Source: Daphnia pulex (lineage: Eukaryota; Arthropoda; Branchiopoda; Diplostraca; Daphniidae). Taken from it: a stretch of DNA of 64,000 nt. The translations under genes were made by a program, and so were the position numbers. This document shows positions 24,093-33,147 of this stretch, piece by piece (the stretch's first letter is position 1; each line of letters opens with the position of its first letter). A model generated the notes under the pieces. That model searched no databases, was not told the origin of the DNA, and saw only the letters and a list, made by a program, of their open reading frames with translations. The stretch lies in assembly GCF_021134715.1 (NCBI RefSeq), contig NC_060020.1:6758001-6822000 (forward strand). Reading direction: 5' to 3'.

Positions 24093-24544
24093 TAGAAGTG
24101 TGCTCCAATATCTTCTTTATATAGAAAGTGAATGGGGACTCTACCTTTGGATGTTTCTACAATTTCCCTATGAGATATAAGGAATTCTGCCGCTATTCCA
24201 TATGCAAGACAAGGAAGACCTAAATTCATGATCTTGATGATCCTGAACAAACTGTCTTCAGCTGACAAATCTTCATGGGGGCGACAGGTACAATGGTATT
24301 TTATGTATGGATAACAACCAGTGCGAAGAATGTGATAATTCTTGTCTTTCACAGCCCAGTTGAAATGAGAGAATCCTCTTTGGTCATTGATAATGTCGTT
24401 GTATTTTACGAAATAAGAAGTCCAAGGAGGAAGATTTCGTTGAAGCAAATATCTTGTCAAAACCTCGGATGCATTTGGTTTCTCTTTGAATTTGGATGCA
24501 GTTGAATATGTCTTCGTGGAAGAAACTAATGATCGCCACATCAA
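24092..24544 (-). CDS. C15orf61: C15orf61 family protein (function unknown)
   Basis: A single uninterrupted exon encodes 150 aa. It matches the conserved animal family named after human C15orf61 along its length: SEVLTRYLLQRNLPPWTSY (about residues 26-44), GFSHFNWAVKDKNYHILRTG, CYPYIKYHC, a hydrophobic stretch NLGLPCLAYGIAAEFLI (about 108-124) and FLYKED near the C-terminus. The biochemical role of the family is not established to my knowledge. The N-terminus (MMWRSLVSSTKTYSTASKFK) is basic and Ser/Thr-rich with no acidic residue, so it could be a mitochondrial targeting sequence (inference). Its stop TAA overlaps the start of the CEP120-like gene (TAATG). It is the upstream partner in a probable dicistronic transcript. 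Confidence 0.9.
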   Translation of the reverse strand: MMWRSLVSSTKTYSTASKFKEKPNASEVLTRYLLQRNLPPWTSYFVKYNDIINDQRGFSHFNWAVKDKNYHILRTGCYPYIKYHCTCRPHEDLSAEDSLFRIIKIMNLGLPCLAYGIAAEFLISHREIVETSKGRVPIHFLYKEDIGAHF

Positions 24545-26748
24545 TTGATGATATAAAAAACTCCTATCCTATCAAATTCCAAACCCAAATGACAAAAAAA
24601 AAACTAAAAAAAAAACTGATGGCATGCAGGCTTGCAGTTGCAGACTAAACTTATACGCGTCTTTTAAACCTTTTACAAACACGCCAATGCAAAAAGAATC
24701 TAGTGGTGCTAATAATTTTTTCTGCTATAGATGTTATTCCAACCAGCTTAAAAGCATGTTAAAAGGCAGGCTATAGAATACGTATTCTATGGCTCTGTTA
24801 AAAGGTATAAAACTTAGGTATAAAACGCTGGGAACCACAAAGATCGTGATTATTTGTAGGTTATTTCCACATCAATCACAGTGTAAAGGAAACAACGCCA
24901 ACACTACAAAAAAAAACATTAGAAAAGAGAAGATCGAGTTGAAAACCGAGTAAAACCTCTACCCAACCATCATATGTGTCGAGTCCATCTTCCTGCCCTG
25001 CCTTGTAAGGTATCTGTCAAGTAAATCAAATTAATTTACATTTGATCTGTCATACATGAACACTTGCAACTTTTTCCCCAGTTGACGCAGGCTGCTTCCC
25101 GGAAAGTTAATGGTTTCAAGTAACAGTGGCCGTGTCACTCCCTTTTCCACTGAATAAGAATAGAAGAGAGGGCATCTACATTTTCATTGAGCGTGAAACC
25201 GTAACCGTGGACGTTAGCAAACATAATTTGATAGCGCTGCTGCTGGAATCAGATCCGTTTTGGATTTGACAGCAGATAGACGCAGTACCTATTTTGAAGA
25301 CTTAAAAATGGTTTTTTTACGGGGATATCCGACAGAAGATGAAGGTTTCCTTATCCAAGCAATTAATTTGTAGCTGCTGCGGTCATTCAAGCGATTCCAT
25401 TCAACATTCCACATCGCATTATTCTCTTATCTTAAATAGAAAAAAAAAATATTCCATCATTGCTGCATTAAAAAGACTACCATCGTTTCATTTTAACGTT
25501 AATTAGGCATATGTCAATAAAAGCATTGTTTTTCCCCCCTTTTTTTGTGAAAAATTCCGTCTGACCCTGATGTAATCGCACAAGTCAAGAGCTCTAGAAC
25601 CAAAAGAAAGCCAGTCGACGAATAAGCGGAATGGGTCACCTTGCATTAGTCATTCTAGCATTCCGTGCGCAAAGTCACGTCCTTGGAGTTCGCTATCTCT
25701 GCCCGCTTTAAATAGATGACTTTTGTAAACAATGTTGCGGCAGACTGTCTGACGTGACTTATCAAGCAGGTTTGTCATCTTACTTCTTTGGTTCCAAGTA
25801 CTTTACATAAACATATTCTAGTTCTAGTTCTTAAAAAATACTTCAATAAGGCATATAATTACTTTCAACTTGGCGACTCAAAATCAATAGGGAGAAAATT
25901 GCTTTACCGAGATTGCTGTCGTAAAATCCTATAGAATAACTATTACTAAAAGCCAGGTAAGTACAATTAATAAGCTAATACCAATTGGACGTCTAGGAAA
26001 GTATCACTAAATAATCTTGGGTTTCTTGAGTTTTGTCTGGACAGTTGCTGCATTCTGGCAAGAAAATTTTTGATTTTAGACAATTGAAACAATGCCAAGA
26101 ATAAGCTAAAGCTATTCTGAATCACAACATAATATGCTTTGAAGATCAAGCTATAAAGTCTTGATAAACTGGATATTTGATGGTATTTATAGCTTATTGG
26201 AAAAGAAAATGCCGGAACTTGGTATTGTCATCGCTTTTTCACCTATACACGAGTTGGTATGTTGGTAAAAAAAACCTTACATAAAATAAAAATTTAATTA
26301 GTATTAACTGTGTAACTTGTTGCGAGCAAAAAAACACTTTCGCGACCATCTGTATTTTCAAATGCATTTCATATGTAAATTTTTGGCAACACATCTAATT
26401 TGCCGAAACATAAATCCGATAAGCCCTTGGATTTGAACAAAAGAATGACAAAACGTAGTACATGAGAAACCCGCAGACAACAAAAATACATGGAATTACT
26501 TGATACTTGCTATTTTAAACGTGAATTTCTTTATTAATACAAAGCATATTGTAAGCACTTATTAGGCTGGATGCGATGTATGATTTGATTTTACGGAATT
26601 CAAATATGGAAACGGAATTTTTCTTAAAACAAGGGGAAACGCAGGATAAAACATAATAACCAAAATGGCACATTTTACCTGCGTGTAAAATCGTTGTAAT
26701 AAAAAAAAATGAACTTGAAACAAGGATGCTTGAAAAACGAAACAATGC
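24545..26748. other. Intergenic stretch and likely CENP-T 3' UTR
   Basis: No coding signal seen. The part nearest 24545-24650 should hold the promoter and 5' UTR of the C15orf61/CEP120 unit. The part near 26520-26748 lies downstream of the CENP-T-like stop and has a TTTATT (AATAAA on minus) near 26529, fitting its 3' end. The middle is AT-rich and featureless to my eye. Confidence 0.5.
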
Positions 26749-29700
26749 CTATTTGTGTTCCCTCTTTGCTTTCCGTTTCCATTCGTAATATTCGGGCGGG
26801 GCAGTGGTAGGAAGGAGTAGTTGGCATTCATCATTCAATAATAATTCGTGGCATAGGCCAGAGTATTCCATGTAATTCTTAACAATACCTTGCCTTTTCA
26901 TCATCTTGTAACAGTGTTCCCACGAATCCAAGGATGGTATACCTTCGTCGATGCAAAAATTCTCCATTTGGTCGAGAGTAAAGTCGAACCATTCTCCCAC
27001 CAAGCCGTGTACAGCATCCAAAGCTTCTTTCGTCACTTTGGTGCCTGCGTAGAAGCGGAAATTTGCTTTATTGAATGCCACACTTGTAATGTTATCTTCT
27101 TCTTTCTTTTTGGTGCTAACTGCACGGGGCTTTTTCTTAGCCGCCTTCTTTTTCGCTTCTGCTGCCGCTTCTTCGGCTTTTTGGGCTGCCACTTTGGCCC
27201 GCTGAAACTTGACTTTCGCTTGAAAAACAGGATCTGCCTTCAGTCGTTTTTCTAATGGGACAAAATCCTTGCTTCTATCTTCAATATTCTGAAAACCGCG
27301 ATAACAGAATTGGTTAGTTTAAGATATTACTGTGAATCCCATTTAATTAAATTTACCTCAAAAGCAATGGCAATGCAACGCGGGATCGGTCTTTCTTGAT
27401 CATCTTCCACGTCGTCCCATTCTGTATCAGAAGATTCAGCTTTCTCATCAAGTGCTGACTTAACTAATGACTTCCCTTTCTCAGGATTTAAAATACTTAA
27501 TCCTTTGGATGCGATATTGGCTACAGACGCGCGTGAAAGAGCAGGTGTAGTAGAAGTCAATTGTTTTTTATCCTGAGCAGTTTTCGCTACCGGAACGCGT
27601 GAAGCTGCAGGAGTAGCTGAATCAGGAGCTGGAGTAGATGGAGTCGAAGGCTGTTGATCCTGAACATTTCTTATAGCTTTTTTCACAGAAGACTTCATCA
27701 CGTTCATGAACATTGGGCTTTGGGTTATGGAACTCTTCCGTTTTCTGGCGAACGGAGCAGGGGTAGACGGGTGTAAAGGAGTCTTTTGAACATTCCTTGA
27801 CGTAGGTGATGATGCGTTCGTACTAGTCACTGTTCCAGCATTAGAGGATTCTGATGCATTCGATTTTTTAGTTGAGAAAATCAGTGTAGGAGCACCTTGC
27901 TCACTAGGTCTGATTGGGGACATGCTGAGCGGAGCTCCACCGAAATCTGCACCTCCTGCAACTACCGTAGAGTTTTTAAGAGCAGGATATCGGTTGGTTG
28001 GACTCATCCCAATTTTTCCTGATTTGCGGGAACTAGACTTGCTGGATTCAGGCAAAGAATGCGTTAGTCTTCTCGACTTCGCAGATAACTCTTCGTCCGT
28101 TTCTTCCTCATCATTTTCTTCTGTAGACTTTTCGTCTATGGAATCGTTATCACTAGGTGGAGTTTCCTCCACTTCCTACGAATTTACAAACAAAATTTAG
28201 TTCTAGGTATAATGATTAACAAGATATTGACAAAATGAAATAGATAGTGAAAAAGAATTTACAGCTTCGTTGATCAATAGTAGATCATCCACAATTGGTT
28301 GAATCGTACTACGATCCTCTTTGGTGGCCAGAGACTCAAATTTCTGACTTCCTCGTGAGCGGCTTCCAGATGATGACAACGATGCTTTAGCTTCTTCGAC
28401 CTGCTCTATGACGGGAGATGGAGTTTTGTTGATGGGTTCCGTAATTTGCTTCGACAAGAGGTCGTCAGGTTCTTCCGATTCCGATTCTACATAAATGGAT
28501 TCGTAAATGGAAGATAAACGAAGAAATATATTTTCAACTAGGACAAACCTGAATCGGAATCTAAGATTACTCTGGAGAACGCCGGTAACGACTTATTGGG
28601 AGGTCGGTTAGAACGCGATGGCAATTCCAATACAGGATCATCATCTTCACCTAAGTAATTTTTTAAAGAAGACAATTGGAATAATAAAGTCGAGATTCAA
28701 GAGATTAAAAAATCGCTTGTGTTGACGGAAAACCAACCTGATTCTGGGCGTGTTATGTTCTTCCTTTTGATTACGTTTGATGAAGACTTTGATTCGGATG
28801 CCCTCCTTGAACTGCCTGGAATACTTTCAATTTCTTCAAGTAATGGCGAAGGAGTTTTGCGAGTAGCAGTTGATCGTGTTGATTTATTGGGGCTGTTGAA
28901 AACTTCATCAATTGTTTCTGACAAGGAATTGTAGGAAGCTCGGCTAGAGCTCCGCAAGTTTTTTTCAATTTCCTTGATTTTAGGCGATGGTAATAGATTC
29001 AATATGGGGCCATTGTCTTCATCTGAATAATGTATCAGAACAATTACAATTATTTGAATGGGCAAGATTTAAGGATCGTTTAAAGCTGAGTGAAACACTA
29101 ACCTGAGTCTGGGCGTTGAATTTTCTTTCTTCTGATTACATTTGATGAAGACGATGATTGAGAGGCTCTGCTAGAACTCCGTGAAATATTTCTCGTTTCT
29201 TCAGCGGAAGGCGAAGTAGTTCTGCGAGAAGCGGTTGACCGTGATGAATTATTTGCTTTTTTCAACACCACATCATTATTTCCCGGTAAGGATTTGGAGG
29301 CTCGGCTGGAACTAATGTTATCATTAGACTTTGTTACCGTCGTTGTTTTGTTGGAAGCTCGACTGGCACTGCGCAAACTTCTGTTAATTTTCTTAATTAC
29401 CGACGAAACTGATTCAGCATCAGCATCTTCGGGATCATTATCTACCAATATACAGAAAACAATAATGGTATTTTAAATATGGCTAGGAAACGGGATATTG
29501 TCATTCTATAAGTTACCTGAAGCTGGGACTGCGCTTCGTTTGCTGTCATTTAATGACGATGATGACTTATTTGATGCTCGGCTGGAAGTACGCGAAACCG
29601 TTCCTTTTTCTTCTATTTCTTCGTCGACTAATGGAAGAGTTGCGTGATGCGAGGTTACCGCCGTTAAATTAGATCTCTTAGACACCAAAACGTTTGGGAT

Positions 29701-31001
29701 TTCCAGTGTAGGACCTTTAAGAGGAGATTCTGATGATGCAGGAATGTCATTCTTTTCTCTTGGCTCCACTGTCGGGCCAGTCATTAAGTGTTTACTTTTT
29801 ATTATCTGTGTGGATGATGTAGAAGGAGAAAAATCATCTGAGGATTCCAGTTCTGGCATGTCGCTATCGTCAGACAAATCAGAATCACTAGCTTTAGTTG
29901 GGGTTTCTAAGAGTGCTTTTGATTTCTTCATCTCACCAGGATCTTGTTCTTTCTGGCTTTGTAGAGCTTTATTGAACGCTGTAGTCGACATTCGCGTTTT
30001 AGATTTTTTGACAAGGCGATTAATTTGTTGCATCTTTTCAGGACTTTCTAAAGCTGAGGGAATTTCCACGGAATCTTGTTCTTTCTCGTCTTCTTGAGTT
30101 TTTTTTGTTACTCTAGTCGACATTCGCGATTTAGATTTGTTAACAAGGCGACTAACTTCTTGCTTCTTTGCAGGATTTTCTAAAGATGAGGGATTGTCTT
30201 CAGAATCTTGTTCTTGTTGATCTTCTAACACCTTTTTGAAGGTGGTAGTCGACATTCGCATTTTAGATTTGTTTTCAAGGCGACTAACTTCATGCTTCTT
30301 TCCAGGACTTTCTAAAGTTGAGGGGATTTCTTCAGAATCTTGTTCTTGTTGATCTTTTTTCCCATCAAGGGTTTCTTTAAACATTGATGTAGATGTACGT
30401 TTCTTAGATTTCAAAGGTCTTCGAGAGAGTAATTTATCTGGACTTCCTAAATCAGAAGGAATATTTGATTCACCCAGGTCATCAGAGGTATTTACCACCT
30501 GTGACTGCTGACCGAGCTGCTGGCTTTGGAATGCTTTGGAATAAGCAGAAATTGACATCCGTTTCTTGTTTTTTTTGGTTGGTATTGGGCGAACAACTAA
30601 ACTCGGACTTCCTAAGTTTGACAGAATCTCAGAGTTATCAAAGACGGAATCATCCTGAAAGCTGTGAGTCCGTGTCTCATCAACACTCTTCTTTTTTGAG
30701 ACATTTCCTTGAGATAGTACTTCATCATTAAGTTTCCTTTTCTGAACCCTCTGACTACTTTGAGAACTTACTACAGGTGTAACAACTTCTTCGTTTTGTA
30801 GAACAAGTTTCTGAAATTTAAAAAACCATTTATTATTATGTTGGAGCAAAGAATTCAACAAATTACCTTATTAGGAGGTTCAAAAATTTCGTCTAATAGA
30901 TCAGGCGAATCAACTGGTGTGGCAATATCAAAGAACCTGTCAATCACACGTAGTGGTGTCGTAGTCTCAATCGATTTGTTCATCTTCTCATCTTTCGCCA
31001 T
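26749..31001 (-). CDS. CENPT: CENP-T-like inner kinetochore protein with repeated tail motifs
   Basis: CENP-T bridges centromeric DNA and the outer kinetochore: its C-terminal histone fold pairs with CENP-W, and its N-terminal tail recruits NDC80 and MIS12 complexes after phosphorylation. Exons (minus) 31001-30867, 30810-29517, 29441-29103, 29022-28738, 28650-28549, 28486-28263, 28175-27357 and 27288-26749 give 1245 aa. The last 110 residues align by eye with the CENP-T fold: FRFYAGTKVTKEALDAV (helix 1), a central helix, then KMMKRQGIV and CHELLLNDECQLLLP, corresponding to the LMRRQGLV and LPLEYRKLLIP region unique to CENP-T's two-helix extension. The N-terminus TTPLRVIDRFFDIATP recalls the NDC80-binding TPRxLLRxxLDT motif. 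Five copies of a K/R-x-[M/T]-S-[T/I]-x-x-[F/Y] motif lie at residues about 128-331. The rest is a disordered Ser/Pro/Lys tail. It is about twice the length of vertebrate CENP-T (about 560 aa). The start is the first ATG with a sensible N-terminus; the frame is open to 31142. Confidence 0.68.
28738..29441 (-). repeat. Tandemly duplicated exons of the CENP-T-like gene
   Basis: Exon 3 (29441-29103) and exon 4 (29022-28738) encode related segments. Both begin with D-N-D/D-E-D, contain (R)S-x-SRAS motifs and T-SP-x-x-EE, and end NVIRRKKIQRPDSG or NVIKRKNITRPESG. The end of exon 2 (SRASNKSSSSL...PASG) has the same ending. All these introns are phase 1, so exons can be added or lost without breaking frame. 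Confidence 0.75.
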
Positions 31002-33147
31002 TTTATTTGAACTATTAATTACTTGAATGTTACTTGAATGTGAAAACCTTTTATCGACATTACCGCCACAAAGCACAAAATCGAATTGTGGGAAATCAAA
31101 TTGGAGGGAATAGGCTACAAAATAACAACTTCTGAACTGCAAAGGCCAGTCAACTGCAATTGATAGACTGATAGACTGTAGTAGCTGGTTGCTGGTATAC
31201 TCTGGTGAGTGGTAGTCCTAAATATTTTAGCAGAGCTATAGACTCCTCAAAATGAAAATCTTTGACAGGAATAAATTTTATTTTTTCCGGAATGCTTTAT
31301 TTCGATATATTTATATTCGATAAACTAAATGTATTTAATAATGTTAAGAAATGGCACTGATACATATTTCTTAATTAGTAAACTAGCGGTGGCGCTGTAA
31401 AACCAGAAAGAAATGAAAAAAATAATCCCGCTAAAAATGAATTCTTCATAACAAACTTTAAGTTTTGGGCTTAGTTTAGCGATATGTTTGTATTTACTGC
31501 TGGAGGCTACATCTAAACGGCTAGTTAATTAGTTTACTTACTATTATAGACCAATAGCTAAATTTTAGAACTTATCTGGCATGGCATAATTTAAAAAACA
31601 AACGGAGGTATTCCGACAGACCCCTGGTCGCTTCACGGCTGTGTTGGCTTCCCTATCCCGGTTTCAGGGTCCACGTCCATCCGTGCAGCGAAATTTTTCA
31701 AACAGTGCACATAACGAATGAATTTGACATTTTTGTTGCCGTTTTTTGGTTTCAAACTAGAATGCAAAAACATCATTTTTAAATGTTTAGCTAATTTTCC
31801 CGTAATTCTTACAAGGTAGCTCGGTGACTTAGCCGAAGGCCAACGCTTTTAACGTGAGCCCTAATTATATCTCACATAACGAATTCAGACTTAACGTCTT
31901 CTAGTATAAAATGAATTTACAATTTAGCACCAGGGACGTGGCGCTCGGAATCGTTAACACGCGCGGTCTCTTAATGGCAGATAGCGCGGGTAGTCCCTTC
32001 GTAAACTTAGAATTACAATTTACAGATAACCTGCAAGTCCTATTTTTTTCTACTTGTCTCTAAAACTCAATAATATGCTAGCGCACGGGGTTTTTATGTT
32101 TCAGCAATCGTAAGTTTTTAGCATAATCTCGACCGCAATCATCAACTTTAGTACCGACAGAATCCGTCGCTACGCTTGGCGAAGCATCCACAGCGAATAA
32201 AAAACGCCACCTGCATACGGCGGATTGGTAACCACAATTGAAAAATGCGTTTTTTTTTTAAATAACCGTTTAAATTTAAATAACTTAGGACTACTAGGAC
32301 ATAAATAGAAAATGAACCCCAGTCGTAAATTCTCTTTAAGCAAACATTTTGTCAATCTTCATACCTCTTCACTTGACTTGAATTTCACATAAAATGAAAT
32401 TACTTGGATCAAGGATCAAAATCAAATACGCAATAAATAGTGATAAATTCTATGTTTGAAATTCTTTCATCAAGTTCTGACTCAAGGAAAGCCACTTCTT
32501 GATTTATAACTTTTTTTGCACATTTGGTACTAATGATTTTGTTGTGCTATAGACCTGTCACCATACTCGTTCAAATTGTATTAACGAATTCGTGAGATTC
32601 GATTCGAACAATATTAAGAATACAATAAAGCATTATCACATGAAAAATAAAATAAAGATACATCAAGAGCAATCAAGAAAAGTAAATTTCAAGATTTTCT
32701 GTGAAATGAAATGTGAATCGATAATTCTAATCAGTGAGTGAAAGGTAGAAATCAAGTAATATCATATGAAATTTCTTGGTGAATGTATTTAATTGAAAAC
32801 AAACTTGGGTAGGTAAACGGAATAAAGCACAAGGTTGGGGAATACAGGAACAACTAATTTCATCACAATCTCATTTATAGAGAAAGGAAAAAAATAACCG
32901 AAGGAAGGAAAACGGAGGACAATAAAAAAAAACCTAAGCTAATAAAAAAAATTATGCATCACCCACAGCCGATTAAATTGAAACTGGTGATTTCCCTAGG
33001 AATCTCGCGAGAGGCTTTATCAACCAAGTCTGGCCGACATGCATAATAATATGGTTCCTCAAACAGCACAAGTTGATACAAAATTAAACTGGCGACCATC
33101 ATTGGGAGAGCAGGTTGGTTTTCTTTCTGCATCTGTTTAAGTTCTGT
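31002..33147. other. Intergenic region between CENP-T-like gene and ATRX
   Basis: Holds the upstream side of the CENP-T-like gene (to about 31200) and the likely 3' UTR of ATRX (about 32900-33147). In between lies the CEP120 exon-2 fragment (separate entry). A patch at 31600-32200 has higher GC and short repeated phrases (AATTTACAATTTA near 31914, GAATTACAATTTACAG near 32011). This may be the remains of a mobile element, but no terminal repeats could be found. Confidence 0.45.
32340..32525 (-). pseudogene. Decayed copy of CEP120 exon 2 and adjoining intron
   Basis: The sequence matches 23701-23905 (exon 2 of the CEP120-like gene and its downstream intron start) over about 185 bp. Shared blocks include TCTTCATACC (the splice donor side), GGATCAAAATCAAATA, and TGTTTGAAATTCTTTCATCA followed by AGTTCTGAC and AAGGAAAGCCACTTCTTGAT. 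It carries substitutions and an internal deletion, in the part corresponding to about 23790-23830. Because intron sequence is copied too, it arose by DNA duplication and not from mRNA. It is not open as a CEP120 reading frame and lacks the other exons. Confidence 0.85.

Noticed and set aside
24092..24544. Reading the C15orf61 exon as the N-terminus of CEP120
   Set aside because: The frame ends in TAA exactly at the CEP120 ATG, and both proteins match separate conserved families from their own starts.
31811..31870. Possible tRNA-like stretch (GGTAGCTCGGTGACTTAGCC)
   Set aside because: No matching acceptor stem, anticodon arm or TTCGA loop in the right spacing.
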